Below are positions 1 to 12,382 of a DNA stretch of 64,000 nucleotides, piece by piece. The stretch is from Manis javanica (Eukaryota; Chordata; Mammalia; Pholidota; Manidae). The notes beneath the pieces are model-generated. The model worked only from the letters and a program-made list of their open reading frames with translations. It was not told the origin of the DNA and searched no databases. How positions within the stretch are numbered: position 1 is the first letter of the stretch; the number at the start of each line of letters is the position of its first letter. Both the position numbers and the translations under genes were made by a program. The stretch lies in assembly GCF_040802235.1 (NCBI RefSeq), contig NC_133158.1:165141401-165205400 (forward strand). The letters are read 5' to 3'.

Positions 1-1462
1 TATAGCAATAAGATAATGTGCGAAATCCAATGTATGTAATTCCCAAACAATGTGAACAACTTCTTGGAGGTGATAGAGAAGGGAAGGCTCTTCATAGAGG
101 AGTAGGATTTGGATAGCAGGCAGAGTGGACAAATTATCCAGTCCAAAATGGCAGTAGTGCCATCGTATAGAGGAACCCTCTTCTATATCCTTGCTCACTG
201 TATGTACTTGTGAGCCATAGCAATAGCCAGTTGCACTTATTTCCCCAACCATTCTTTTCCATAAAAGAATTTGTTCTAATGGCTTATCCTTTGCAGCTAA
301 TACTTGTCTAAACATCAGAAATGACTCTTTTCTCTTAACTCTTTAAGCTTAATTGGCCAAGTATCAGAGACTAGGTGCATGCTAATTATTCCTTCATCTC
401 TCGCTGCAGCTGTTTTCTTTCCACCTGGACTAATTCTAAGATAATTATTTTTTTGCTTCCTAAGTTATGTGACTCTGTTACCATTGAACACATTCTGATC
501 CAATTCAGAAATACAAACTCTCTGTATAATCGCATACTAATACAAGCAGTAAAATGTGTACCACATATTTAAGCGCACAGTTTTAAACTGAGTCCCTTAA
601 AATATAACAACTGTATTGTAGTTTTTAAAATCATATCAGTTTAAATAAATATATATGCACACACATATGTATTTATAATATTGGGTGAATGTACTTTAGT
701 TTGTTAAACATGATTTGCGTAAAGGGATTATGCATAATTTTCTAAGTTTTTTTATAGTGTCCTTATTAGTTGTAGTTTCCAGTGACATCATTTTGGTTGT
801 GTTTGTGCTCATGAAAACAACTGCTAGTTTGAAAATGGTATGTATATTAACATATACATGCATATAATATAAATGTATACTGTACATCCACACCCCTACA
901 AATGTACATACACACAGGTGCACACACACTCATAATACCCAGCGGTTTTAATTTGAAGGAGATAAGAGTTATTGTAGTCTTCACATTCTATTGATGTTCT
1001 TGGTTTTGGATAAGCCAAGACTTTATTTGGAGGAATTAAGTGTATTGTGTCAAAAATGCTGCTGTATATAGCATGTCCCTGCCAAGGTTTTTTATTCAAG
1101 AGTTTCAGATAGACTATTAAATAGCAGATTAGGGCCCTAGGAACATTACATAGAAGAAATTGGCATCAAAAACTCAGTTTTAGATATTCTTACTACAAAG
1201 TTTTTACAAATTGAGTCATTCAAAAATTACCTTAGAAATTACTATGCAAAAGGAAAGTAATCTCTTTTATAAAGCATAGATATCTTCATGTTTTTCTTCA
1301 AAGTTAATTTAATTCAGAAATCTGTAAGTTTTATGTTGCATTTTTCTTAAAGAAAATTGTGTGCCAGCTGCTTTGATTCTATTACATTTTACTTGCGGTA
1401 TATTATATCTTGTTCATACTATAAAATCTTTAAAATAAAAACAAGTGATTTCAGGCATTTAC

Positions 1463-1841
1463 AGCCTTTTGCCTCTGTGACTGCAGCCCTAAGAATGCTC
1501 AGGCTTCAGAAGAGGCTTGTGTCTGCTCTGCTGTGGCAAAAAGGTCTGGTTGGACCCCAATAAGACCAATGAAAGTGCTGACACCAACTCCCATCAGGAG
1601 ATCTGTAAGCTGATCAAAGATGGGCTGATCATTCGGAAGCCTATGACTGTCTATTCCCAAGCTTGATGTTGGAAAAACACCTTGGTTCACCAGAAGGGCA
1701 GGCATATAGGCTTAGGTAAGCAAAGATTATCTGTGCTGGATGCTTGAAAGATAAGATACTGTGAATCTAAGAAGATTGACTGCCACATGTATTAGAGCCT
1801 GTACCTGAAAGTGAAGGGTAACATGTTAAAAAAAACAAATG
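1463..1841 (+). pseudogene. RPL19: RPL19 processed pseudogene, 5′ part
   Basis: Intronless copy of the mRNA for ribosomal protein L19 (large-subunit protein eL19). It starts in the 5′ UTR (CCTTTTGCCTCTG...), and the position of the initiator ATG now reads CTA. The segment matching MLRLQKRL follows from 1,494, then segments corresponding to [12 protein letters not shown] and the [18 protein letters not shown] region near 1,765-1,825. Stops and frameshifts are frequent, so no L19 protein can be made. The copy breaks off at about codon 140 where an L1 has inserted, and resumes at about 3,602. Identification rests on remembered L19 protein and mRNA sequence. Intron absence and the A-rich tail of the second part indicate L1-mediated retroposition. 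Confidence 0.85.
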
Positions 1842-3601
1842 TAAAGAAGACATCAGTAAATGGAAAATACATCCCATGCTCACGGGTAGGCAGAATTTAT
1901 ATTGTAAAAATGGACATTCTGACTAAAGCAATTTACAGATTCAATGCAATCTCTATCAAAATACCAACAGCATTCTTCAACCAACTAGGAAAAATAGTTG
2001 AAAAATTCATATGGAAACAAAAAGACCCCAAATAGCCAAAGTAATCCTGAGAAGGAAGAATAAAGCAGGGGGATTATGTTCCCCAACTTTAAGCTCTACT
2101 ACAGAGCCAAAGTTATCAAAACAATTTGGTACTGACACAAGAACTGACCTATAGATCAAAGGAACTGAGTAGAGAGTCCTGACCCAATCATAGACGGCCA
2201 ATTAATATACGGAAGGAGCCGTGGATATACAATGGGGAAATGACAACCTCTTCAACAACTGATATTGGCAAAACAGGACTGCTACATGTAAGAGAATGAA
2301 ACTGGATTATTGTCTAACTCCATACACAACAGTAAACTTAAATGGATCAAAAACCTAAATGTGAGTCATGAAACCATAAAACTCTTAGAAAAAAACATAG
2401 GCAAAAATCTCTTGAATATAAACGAGCAATTTTTTCCTGAACACATCTCCTTGGGCAAGGGGAAAAAAGCAAAAATGAACAAGTGGGACTACATCAAACT
2501 AAGAAGCTTCTGTACAAAAAAGGACTTCATCAGCAGAACAAAAAGGCCCTATAGTATGGAAGAACATACTTGTAAGTGACATATCTGATAAGAGGTTAAC
2601 ATCCAAAATATATAAAGAACTCACAAGCCTCAACACCAAAAATGCAAATAACCCAATTAAAAATGGGCGAAGAATATGAACAGACACTTTTCCAAAGAAG
2701 AAATTCAGATGGCCAACAGGCACATAAAAAGATCCTCCACATCGCTAATTATCAGGGAAATCCAAATTAAAACCACAGTGAGATATTACCTCGCACCAGT
2801 TAGGATGGCCAACATCCAAAAAACAAGGAACAACAAATGCTGGCCAGAATGTGGAGAAAGGGGAACCCTCCTACAGTGTTGGTGGGAATGTAAATTGGTT
2901 CAACCGTTGTGGAAAGCAATATGGAGGTTCCTCAAAGAACTAAAAATATAAATGCCATTTGACCCAGGAATTCAACTCCTAGGAATTTACCCAAAGAAAA
3001 CAAGATCACAGATTCAAAAGACATATGCACTCCTGTGTTTATGGCAGCACTATTTACAATAGCCAAGATACGGAACCAACCTAAGTGTCCATCAGTAGAT
3101 GAATGAATAAAGAAGATGTGGTACATATACACAATGGAATATTATTCAGCCATAAGAAGAAAACAAAAATCCTGCCATTTGCAACAACATGGATGGAGCT
3201 AGAGGCTATAATGCTCAGTGAACTAAGACAGGCAGAGAAAGACAAGTACCATACGATTTCCCTCATTTGTGGACTATAACAACGAAGCAAAACAGAAGGA
3301 ACAAACAGCAGACTAACAGATTCCAAGAAGAGACTAGTGGTTACCAAAGGAAGGGGGTGGGGAGGGAAGGAGAAGGGGATTGAAGGGCATTATGATTAAC
3401 GTACATAATCTAGGAGGTCACAGTGAAGGCGGTATAGCACAGAAAAGACAAGTAGTGACTCTATAGCATCTTTCTATGCTGATGGATAGTGACTACAATG
3501 AGGTGTGTAGGGGGGACTTGATAATAAGGGTGAGTGTAATAACCACAATGTTGCCCATGTGAAACCTTCATAAGATTGTATATCAATGATACCTTAATTT
3601 T
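1842..3601 (+). mobile_element. 5′-truncated L1 inserted in the RPL19 pseudogene
   Basis: LINE-1 in sense orientation, covering the carboxy-terminal part of ORF2 and the 3′ UTR. Recognisable ORF2 segments include the region after the reverse transcriptase ([11 protein letters not shown], about 1,960) and the common 3′ segment encoding [20 protein letters not shown] (about 2,676-2,735), in several broken frames. The 3′ UTR has the G-rich stretch (3,340-3,375) shared with the other L1 copies here and ends near ATGATACCTTAATTTTTT. The flanks TTAAAAAAAACAAATG (1,826-1,841) and TTAAAAAATGG (3,602-3,612) are a plausible but A-rich target duplication. It is clearly younger than the pseudogene it splits. 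Confidence 0.85.
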
Positions 3602-3881
3602 TTAAAAAATGGTTTCTTATAGAACACATCCACAAACTGAAGGTAGACAAGGCTCACAAGAATCTTCTGGCTGACCAGGCTGAGGCCTGCAGGTTTAAGG
3701 CCAAGGAAGCATGCAGGCACTGTGATGAGCAGCTTCAGGCCAAGGAGGAAATCATCTGAAGACCCTGTCCAAGTAGGAAGAGACCAAACAACAAAGCACC
3801 CTGCTCACCTGTGCATAGTGTCCTCGGCAGTTACGAACATCAGTCATTCACTGAAACAGACTTTATGTGCCAAAAAAAATT
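3602..3881 (+). pseudogene. RPL19: RPL19 processed pseudogene, 3′ part
   Basis: Continuation of the L19 copy after the L1. The sequence from about 3,620 corresponds to the EHIHKLKADKA segment, then LLADQAEA (3,664-3,690), then the basic tail through QAKEEII and KTLSK, followed by a degenerate 3′ UTR and an A-run at 3,873-3,880. The codons match the real L19 order, so the two parts were one element before the L1 arrived. Internal stops are present (for example in the EEIIKTL segment). Confidence 0.8.
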
Positions 3882-5291
3882 TTTTTTCAGATGTATACAA
3901 ACAGTTGTTTCATATACTGGCTGGCCGGAGGTTTTATTCCTACATAAAATACATTTATAACAAATCATGAAGTTGTTATTGATTTTGTAGTGATTTTGCA
4001 GTGGGTGGAATGGTAAAGAAAAATAGGTACATGAGATCATGCACATCCGGGTGATCTGGTGTGTTGAAGTAGGTGAAAGGGGAATTTAATTGGGGGCTCT
4101 TCTGTGCTACATGAAGAATCAGATTTGCTTTTGCTGTTTAGGAACATTCTTTCATCATATCCAGGTAGCATTGGACCTAGTTTAACTCAAGAGCCATGCA
4201 GATCAGCATAAGCATACGTAGGGTTTGAAAGAAACTGGATCAGATCTAAAAAGAATTAGATTTCTGTGAGCAGCAGTTTTAACTATAACTAAAACAATAC
4301 TTGTTATTTGTTTTCAGAGTTAATGCAAAGAATACTATTTCTAGTAACTTTGATATGAGGAATGTTTAGAGACTAGTGAAAATTTTAGGATTCTTCTTAA
4401 GCCTATGTACAAGACTGAATTAATAATCTAGATCTAATGGTTTTCAAACGAGGAAAGCTTATATTAAAGTTGGAAGACTGATTCTGTTTATACAGATAAA
4501 TAGGCTTACGTTTTCTGTCATAAACTCATATAACATGCCCTGGATATGGGGTGTGGGGTGTTGACTCCTGATAGGAGATTGTTGGTCGTCATACTCCAAA
4601 GCAGAAATGACACAAATACATTCTATTTCCAGAGAAGAATATTTCTCATCTGTAAATAGGTGATAAGGGTCTTCCAAAAAAAAAAATGCGGCAGTTCTTC
4701 ATCTACATGATTTTAGCTTTCTTTTAAAACATGAAAATTAAAACATGAAAATCATGTTTTAATTATAGAGCAATGCTTATTAATGAAGGAAGAATATTTA
4801 ACCATGGAGTTAAAATTGTATAGGTCTCTTTTACGGATGCTTTCTTTATGGATGTTTCCATACATTTGTAATTTGAATGGCAAAGTGTTTAGACTTTGAT
4901 TTGCTAAAATTTTTCTCCATCTATGAATGGCAAATTGGCAAAACCTGAAAATATTGGATAGCAAAATAAATATAGAAAGAGTAAAACTTGCATCTTTTTA
5001 AGTCAGAAACAAAGTACTTATAGTTAACTAGATAGTCAGATTTAGGAGAAATTTTTAATTGGTAATGTCTGAGGTGATTTTGAAGATAATGTAATTCTCT
5101 TTCATCTTAGATGTCTGTACCATGATAATCAGGTAGAAATAGGAAGTTTTGATAATTGCAACATACCTGTGAATACATTTTCCCATGTAATTTTACTGAG
5201 ATCTGCCTTTTAGGGTGAAGAGTAAGAAGGAAGGAGAGAAGGGAATTTGCTGCAGTTAATTTCCCTGCCTTTTTCTTTGATCTCTTTGTAG

Positions 5292-5399
5292 GACTTATGG
5301 TTTTTCCAAAACCAGTGACTGCATTGGAATATTCCTTCAGTGTGTCTGATCCAGAGTCCTATAAAGGATACATTGAAGACCTTAAGAAGTTTCTAAAGT
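5292..5399 (+). CDS. ATP1B3: ATP1B3 exon 3 (Na,K-ATPase beta-3), residues 80-116
   Basis: First exon of the gene in this window. The acceptor is TTTGTAG before 5,292 and the donor is GTAAGT from 5,400. The exon starts with the last two bases of a split Gly codon (phase 2) and then encodes [15 protein letters not shown] and, at its end, [10 protein letters not shown]. It leaves one base of the next codon. By length it corresponds to human residues 80-116, just outside the membrane. This is extracellular ectodomain of a type II membrane protein that chaperones the Na,K-ATPase alpha subunit to the plasma membrane and modulates cation affinity. The frame is intact and there is no sign of decay. 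Confidence 0.95.
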
Positions 5400-6138
5400 G
5401 TAAGTATGTTTTCTTCAAGTAAGGTAAAAGATTTTATTTATTACTGAAACTAGTACCAAATTATTGCTTTTAGAAACATCATTTTTAGAGTTTGTTTTAT
5501 CTTTATCTTTTTTCTTTTTTTTTTTTTCTGTTAAACACCGTCAAGTGAGAGGATTTGTAAATAGATTTTGTAATTAGTTGTGAGACTATTCTAACTTACA
5601 GAAAGATATATAGTGGTCTAAGCCTAACTGGCAGTTGATTTGGTTTTTCTATCCTATAATAAGTATGTGAATTCATTCAAATATAACATGGATATCTGTG
5701 TTACAGTGAAAAGTATTTGACTAATAGAGTAGGGTGGGGGTGAGGAATAGTGTTTATCAATTTTAAAAAGTATCTATCAGTTGAGTTTCTCAGATCTACC
5801 AGTTTGTTAGACTTTCTAACAGCCATCCGAGCCCAGTTTTTCTCCTGTTCTGTTTGACCTAACAGCATCGTAGTGACAGTCATGAAAAATCATCCAGTGC
5901 CCTGACCCTCCTCGTTCTTGATCGCCTCACCTCTTCGTCCCCTCATACCTACTAGAGTCACTCCTTAGAATGTGTAAGACTCCATTGCCAGAATCACTGA
6001 TTGAGGCTTTCCTAACTCAGCCCTCTATCCTTTGAGTTTGCTTGTTTAACTTTCTCTCACTATTCTTCCACCTCATTGGGACTGCTAGTTTGCTGCTTTA
6101 TTTTATCACGGCCCCTCACCTGTGACTTCTCTTCTTAC

Positions 6139-6214
6139 AAGCTTAGTAGTAGTAGTAGATATTAATATATAAATACAAATGTGATATAATAATAATAATA
6201 TTATTATTATTCCA
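6139..6214. repeat. AT-rich microsatellite (TAG/TAA/ATT)
   Basis: Runs of TAG, then AATAAT directly followed by ATTATTATT, form a short trinucleotide microsatellite. The TAA-to-ATT switch at 6,188-6,210 makes it locally palindromic and able to form a hairpin. Confidence 0.8.
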
Positions 6215-6984
6215 TGCTTTTTCATTTCATTTTTACTTCTGCCCGTACTCGAAAATCCCTTGGCTCTCTCTCTGTTTATCATAAACTTATAAACGGGTGA
6301 AGCCATACCATTCTCCTAGAGGAAGTCATCTGACTCTTGGGTGAGGCTCTTCCTTTGAGTCTGCCTCCTGAGCAGCCAGGTGCTGCTGAAGAAAGGCTTT
6401 CAGCAGGATCCCTAGCACTTTGAACACTTGGTCCCCTTCCTCACATGGACAACCTGCTCGACTGTCTGGCAACCTATTGAATTTTCTGGATAATTTTCTG
6501 AAGGGATTATTTCCAACCTCCATACAAACCTTTAATCCCTTACTTTCCCCTCTAACTCACTTCGTATAACCTGTTTCCTGCATCAAAAATAGAAGAACTC
6601 AGAAGCGAACTCCCCCAGTCTCTCCATTACCCGTAAAACAAAGCCGCTGTGACGAGCTGCCCTTCCTCTCACCTAAGGCTGCTGTACTGTCAGGCTTGGA
6701 TCTCATACCCTCTCAGTGTCTCAGAAACCTTGTGCTGTTTACTGTCCCTTCCTGTTGGTATGCAGAAATCCTCAACAGCCTTCTATCTTTAAAACCTCTT
6801 TTGATCCCACATCATCTACTAGCTATCTTCCTAAGTCTCTTTCCCTTGATAGTTAAATGCATACTTACTATTACTAATTTAAAGATGTTTTTGTGAGAGT
6901 ATAATCTGTGACCTGAAAATCAAATAATAAAGAGAAGGTCTGTAATGAAAACAGTTTCCTGCCCTGTTCCTTTCTTGCCACAAT

Positions 6985-7655
6985 CCTATTAATTTATTCA
7001 GTAAATATTGTCTCAAGGGCATTCTTTGTGTCAAGCACTCTTTTAGGTCCCATCGGTGAACAAAAGAGGAATTTTTGTCTTCATTGAGCTTATAGTTCAG
7101 TGGCATGTTAGAAGGTAATAAGTGCTATGGCAGAAAATAAGGCAGAGAAGGGAGATAGAGAGGGTTGCAGTTTTAAAAAGGGTGGTCTGGGAAGGCCTCA
7201 TTGAAGGTGAATGCTTGAGGAAAGATCAGAAGATGAGGGAACTAGCCATGGAAATACCAGCAGTAGGTACAAGGGCCCTGAGGTTTAATAATGTCCAGTG
7301 TGTTCATAATTCATCAAGGAAGCCACAGGGGCTGGATGGAGTAAGCTTAAGGAATAGTAGGAGGAGCTTGAGGGCAGGGAGTTATAGGAGGACCAGATTG
7401 TATAGATTATAGGCCCTTGTTAAGTTGTTTTTTTATAGTGACCAAGATGGAGGTTCTTAAGCAGAGAGTAATAATATGATCTCAGTTTTTTAAAGGATCA
7501 GGCAGGCTGCTTTTTGAGACTAGACTATAGGAGAGAAACAGGGAAGCTAGTTAGGCCACTACAGTAATCCAGATGAGTAGAGTGGTGGCTTGGCAAGAGA
7601 CGGAGCAATGGAGGCTGTGAGAAATAGTCTGATTCTGGATACATTTTCAACTGGA
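6985..7655 (+). repeat. Old mammalian interspersed repeat (LINE 3′-UTR type)
   Basis: The sequence follows a very widespread mammalian repeat: a TTCAGTAAATATT start, a segment on tissue-independent order AAGTGCTATGGCAGAAAATAA, then GGTGGTCTGGGAAGGCCTC, GGGCCCTGAGG, and later TTAAGCAGAGAGTAATAATATGATC and GGCTGCTTTTTGAGA. I recognise the order of motifs but not the exact family name; an ancient L1M/L1ME 3′ UTR is my best guess. It is far more diverged than the other L1 copies in this window. Confidence 0.6.
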
Positions 7656-9389
7656 AATAACTTACATTATTTTTCTTCTGTATCTTAAATACTACACTTT
7701 TCTGTTGGTTCTTGATTTATCACTTTTATACACTTCCTTTACTTCCTGCCATGATTGATGAGTCTTTAGTTCTTACATGCCTTAGAACTGCCCCCATTCT
7801 CAATTCAATACATACTGAATTAGTATGTTTAGTTTCATTATCAATTCCCTTTTTCTACCTAGCCTTTATGTCTTGTCCTGTACAGACACTCTCTTCTGAC
7901 TCCCTTCTTTGTGTGCTGTCATTTGAGGTATTCTGTTGAGTCCTTTCTGGAAAACTCCTTCCCTAGAGCTCATCCCCTCCTGCTGTAGTGGGATGGCTCC
8001 TGCTGAGGCCTGTTACCGAGCTGTCATTCTGCAACTTCTTTTCATCACCTTCTTTAGTTGGATCCACTGTTTTTTAGTTCCTCCCTTTTATCTTAATTTA
8101 CTCTCTAGTTGTGATGGACTATATTCTCAACTAACTTTATATGAAAAGATATACGAAATGTAATTTTTGAGTCCTCCAGTTTCTGAAAATGACCTAATTC
8201 TGCTTTGGTAATTAATCGTTAACCATGTATGTAGAATTTTAGTTCCCTTGTATTTGCTTTTTTCTCCTCTGCAAAGTTGTTGTGGTTTTGTTTGTGTTTT
8301 GTATTTCCTTGGGTTCTACAATTTCTGTCTTGGTTTCAGTCTCCAAAATATCACTTGACTGGGAACTCGATGGGCTCTTTCATGATGAAGACAGGTTCCC
8401 CAGCTAGGAAAAATATCTTCTATTATTGCTTTGATAATTTCTTCAATTTTCTTGTTATTTTCCTATAGCTATTATGTTGATTGGATACTGGATTTGTTTT
8501 CCTCTCTTTTCTGTTTTCACTTGATTTTACTTTCTGGAGGATGTACTTGACTCTAACTTTCACACACCACCACCACCCATTTTTTAAATTGTCCTCACTG
8601 ATTCTTAGAAAATCCTTTTTCATGTTTAAAAGATACAGTCTCTGGTTAACAGATACATTGTCTTCTCTACCCCCCAACTCCTTGCCGCCACCCCCCCTTC
8701 CCCCCATGGGTACTAATTAGAATTTTGTCTTTCCTTTCCAGTCTCTTTTTTTTTCCTGTTTACCTGATCTTTCTTTTTCTTATTTTGGGCTCTTAGGTGT
8801 GTGGGGTCTTTGGTTATTCTGTCTGGGATCAGTGACCTTTCTGTGTTCCCATTATGCCTTGGACAGGGGTCTTCATAATCTGACCATTCATCATCAAACT
8901 TGCACCTATGGTGATTTTGTGTAGAAGAGAAAGTCAGGATAAAAACAAAGTCATTGGACTAAGTGTATGTACTAGAAGCTCTTGGGGGAAATTCATGAAG
9001 GACTTGAATATTTCTTGCAAAATAATCTTATGATTATGTCACATAAGTCAAAAAAGGAAGTGATGAATGTCATATACTATTTTGTTGTAAAAGTTTTTGC
9101 CTACTGCCCAATGCCTGAGTCATTCTTTGCTTTTAAATGAGTATATAGTTCCCATGATGTCCTAATTTTTTATAAATATTAGGTGAACCCAGAAATTTTG
9201 ACAATGTAAAAATTTTTTTTTCCAATGTAGATCCACACTTTAATTTAAATTCATTTACTTTGCAATTGTGGTTTCTGTTTTGGTTGAATCATTTTATGTG
9301 GTTGTTTTCTGCTAAGTCACATCCACACACAGTAGTTTTTATTGAGGCACAATTGTGGCATATCTTAACTGTTTATTAGTGAGGATTTT

Positions 9390-9490
9390 TTCAATAGACT
9401 AAGCTCATTGGGGGCAGAGAGCACAGCAGACTTGCTCACAAATGTGCTACATTTGCTTAACACTGTGGATGCAGAGCAAACATTCGAAAA
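9390..9490 (+). repeat. L2-like LINE 3′ fragment
   Basis: Decayed copy of the L2 3′-end pattern: a GGGGGCAGAGAGCACAGCAG segment followed by an equivalent of the CACTGTGGATGCAGAGCAAAC region. Short and diverged. Confidence 0.45.
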
Positions 9491-9699
9491 ACCATTGCGT
9501 ATTTCTCCCTCTCCTTTTTTTGCCATCTCTAAGTTGTGACCATTTTACTCCTTTATTATTCAAATATTTCTAATCACCTTCATCTCTGCTAAAATCACCC
9601 ATCTAAGCTTACATCAGTTCACACTTACCGCAGGAGCTCAGTTCTGTTGCAGTTGCCTTAGTGTAGACTGCCATAGCACTGTATGTTTTCAGCCCCTTC

Positions 9700-9835
9700 A
9701 GTTATGATTTTATACTGGGTGTCCATTTTCCCAGTACACTGTAAGTGCTTTCAGAGCAGCACCAATGCCTTTTTATGTGTCCACCGTTGTTTATTTTGGC
9801 CAACAGCATAGAAAGCATTCAATAATGCAATAGGT
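9700..9835 (+). repeat. L2-like LINE 3′ fragment
   Basis: Pattern typical of L2 3′ ends: GTACACTGTAAGTGCTTTCA, then AGAGCAGCACCAATGCC, then AGCATTCAATAATGCAATA. Diverged; recognised by motif order only. Confidence 0.5.
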
Positions 9836-10093
9836 ATGGTTGGCACCACCTAATGGTGACAAAAGAGATTGATCTGTGGTCTTTTTGTATCATGGAAATG
9901 CAATAGACTTTAGAGCACTGGGTAGCTGTTAAAAATTTTTAAGGAACAAGCTTAACATTGTTTCCCTAAAATTACCTGGTAATTAGCATTGCTGTTTTTG
10001 TCTTTGAAGAATGTTGTCCAAAGGATGGTATATTCCTGGTTATGCTTAAAATCTTTTTTGGCTGATCAGAGAACACATATATTTCCTTTTTAG

Positions 10094-10278
10094 CATATGA
10101 TTTAAAAGAACAGAAGAACCTCACAGCTTGTCCTGATGGAAAACTTTCTGAGCAGAAGGGTCCAGTTTATTTTGCATGTCAGTTTCCTGTTGCCTTACTT
10201 GAAGCCTGCAGTGGTGTGGATGATCCTGATTTTGGCTACTCCAGTGGAAAGCCTTGTATTCTTGTGAAAATGAACAGA
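10094..10278 (+). CDS. ATP1B3: ATP1B3 exon 4, residues 116-177
   Basis: Acceptor TTTTTAG before 10,094; donor GTATGT from 10,279. The exon completes a split codon (Ser, where human has Pro) and then encodes 61 residues in an intact frame ending CILVKMNR. It carries four of the six conserved ectodomain cysteines, at positions equivalent to 128, 144, 154 and 170 (ACPDG, FACQF, EACSG, KPCIL), which in beta subunits form disulfides 128-144 and 154-170. The Asn-Leu-Thr sequon at N124 is kept. The block [19 protein letters not shown] is a hallmark of Na,K-ATPase beta chains. Confidence 0.96.
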
Positions 10279-12331
10279 GTATGTACATATTTTATGTTGC
10301 AGCTTTTTTCCTAATATCATCTTTTAAGAAACTGGCAACTGTTAAATTTTATCTCATTTGGAGGCTGGGTAAAAGGCTATCAATGATATTAATTGACCTT
10401 TGGAAAATTGATACAGAAAAAAACAAGATTGGTTCATAAATTAATCATGGATTAGGGAGTAAAGCAACTTCAGCTTTTCCCTTGAGGAAATAGCTCTATG
10501 CCTGAAGGCACAGATCCATGCTTCAGGGGGCAGATGTTCTGGTAGTCATACCCAAGATATGGTTTTGTTATTGTGCAGTGTTCATTTGAATCCTGTGTTG
10601 TAATTTGAAATTCTTTGGCAAATCTGTAAGGTTTGGTTTATTTAACTTTTTCTATTTAGTATCAAATTATATATATATAATTAAATAGTAGAAACAAAGA
10701 AAATTGCATTAGAGCTCAGTGGACTATTGTGATTAAAACAAGGTAGCAGCCTTTTGCTGTGCTGTACAGAAGAGGTGCCCCAATTGTTCAGCCCTTAGCA
10801 AATTAGGAAGCCAGTGTTCTCTACATGTAAGTCTAATAACATGGGGTCATTGTGCAAAGGAAGATGTTTTCCTGCAGAGTTGTGCTCTGATACAGTTATC
10901 CTTTTGATATCTACAAGATCTCCCTTGAAGAGAGAGGTCATTCCTGGTGATTTAGTTAGAGAAAAGGTAGTTTCTTGAACAGAGGTGTAGAACTCCCAGG
11001 ATAGGAGTTTGCATATCACTAAGCAACCACTGATAAGCAAATTGCTACCATACCTAATAAAAGTAAAACTTGGGACTTCTGAAATTGGCACTGCTAAGGA
11101 GTTTCCCTGTAGGGAGAGCCGGCTGGACCTTGAAGTGCCCAGACTGACACCCCTCGGACCTCTCCTTCTTGCCCTCCTACCATGGACAGCATCTGGTTCC
11201 TGATTATCCCATGGCACTCTAGAGATCATTCTGAAACACTGCCTCACACATAGTAGGTGCTCAGTAAATGATTAGGGGGGTGAGAGGAGGGGCTTCAGCA
11301 AGACTATTAAAATTAAGCCAAAAGTAATGTGAAACTCCATGATCTAGCTTATAAGAGGAATTAAATTTACTTACTTTAACAGGGGTGCTTATTTGTAACT
11401 CCATCCTCCTAAGAGTGCCTTCACAACATCTAGATTGCTGGAAAATCTATTCTCAGTATAAACGAAGAGAGGAAGTTCCAGTTCTCCTACAGAACCAACC
11501 TTTAGAGTTTATTTTCTTTTGAATGATGAGGGTCTGACATTATACTTACTGATAGGGGCAAGGCTTTGCAGGGCATGGCAGGAAGACAGCATCATATGCA
11601 CACAGGGATCAGTAATGAGATGTGCATACCAAGTATAGCAGGGGATTTGATTCTAGGATAATTTTGTTCCAAAGTCATTACATGGGCAAGGATAATTATT
11701 GCTGGTAATATTATTATTTAGCTTGCCACAATAGTTGTCTTTTGGGACAATAAGAGTTAGTGATATCCACTACTTACAGCCTCATTGTATAGAGCTGAAT
11801 GGTGCTGTGAGAGTCTTAAAATGGGATTCTTCCCAATGTGTGCGTTTTGTGAAACAGCCAAGTGTGAAATGTAAGGCTCTGTGGAAGCCAGCCTAATGGT
11901 GGAAGCATTGTTGGGCATTATGACCTAATGTGTTTTCATATTCTTCATTTCATAAAGAACAGTTAATTTTCATGTTGTTATGTCTCTGCAGTTCTTATTT
12001 GCATTGGTGATTTATTCATATAAATAATGAAATTTAAAGGTTTCTGTTTCTTGTTTTAAGGGCAGCAAACTGCAATACTATGATTTGGTCAATTCTTTGG
12101 TAGCTGATTTATTTTCTCAGTTGTCCCAGTACAGTAAAGATAGCTAACTGGTTAGATTATTACATTCAAAGTCTGTTTTAACCCTCTAAAATAAAAGTAA
12201 AGGCAGATAGAACGTGGTCTCAGTACACAGAGTGTTTCATCTCAATGCTTTCACCCTGTTCCCCAGCAGCAAAGGTGGAGATTCTGTTGTATACATTTGT
12301 GTTTCAATTAATCAATATTTCTTTGCCTTAG
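10279..12331 (+). other. ATP1B3: ATP1B3 intron 4
   Basis: 2.05-kb intron with a GTATGT donor and a TTGCCTTAG acceptor. A short (TA) run lies at 10,669-10,680 and an L2-like 3′ end at 11,195-11,265. A 150-codon frame open on the minus strand (10,795-11,247) is not supported by any recognised domain. The rest is ordinary AT-rich intron. Confidence 0.75.
11195..11265 (+). repeat. L2/MIR-type 3′ end
   Basis: Contains CACATAGTAGGTGCTCAGTA followed by AATGATTA, the characteristic end of L2 and related old mammalian repeats. Confidence 0.6.
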
Positions 12332-12382
12332 ATAATTGGATTAAAGCCTAAAGGAGTACCAAGGATAGAATGTATTTCAAAG
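12332..12382 (+). CDS. ATP1B3: ATP1B3 exon 5, residues 178-194
   Basis: A 51-nt exon in phase 0 at both ends, acceptor CTTAG and donor GTTAGT. It encodes IIGLKPKGVPRIECISK, which carries the fifth conserved cysteine (equivalent to C191, paired in the family with C250 in exon 7). Intact. Confidence 0.95.

Larger units (their letters stand above)
1..5291 (+). other. ATP1B3: ATP1B3 intron 2 (3′ part)
   Basis: Intronic sequence upstream of the first recognised ATP1B3 exon. I searched by eye for exon 2, which encodes the single transmembrane helix, and did not find it, so the window begins inside intron 2. The acceptor at the right end has a pyrimidine-rich tract ending in TTTGTAG. The intron contains an RPL19 processed pseudogene interrupted by an L1 (about 1,463-3,881). 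The rest (1-1,462 and 3,882-5,260) is AT-rich and I recognise nothing in it. Confidence 0.8.
5400..10093 (+). other. ATP1B3: ATP1B3 intron 3
   Basis: 4.7-kb intron with a GTAAGT donor and a TTTTTAG acceptor. It contains an ATT/TAA microsatellite (6,139-6,214), an old long repeat (6,985-7,655) and two L2-like 3′ ends (about 9,390-9,490 and 9,700-9,835). In 5,900-6,980 and 7,690-9,370 I recognise nothing firm. The pyrimidine-rich 7,690-8,110 block may be another decayed repeat. Confidence 0.75.

Noticed and set aside
1..5291. Exon 2 of ATP1B3 (transmembrane segment)
   Set aside because: Looked for it on the + strand and did not find a matching hydrophobic exon with splice borders; it must lie upstream of the window.
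8670..8710. C-rich run suggestive of a G-quadruplex on the minus strand
   Set aside because: Runs are uneven and do not give four regular tracts; no context for a function.
10795..11247. A 150-codon open frame on the minus strand within an ATP1B3 intron
   Set aside because: No recognised domain; it includes an L2 end and opposes the host gene. Chance.
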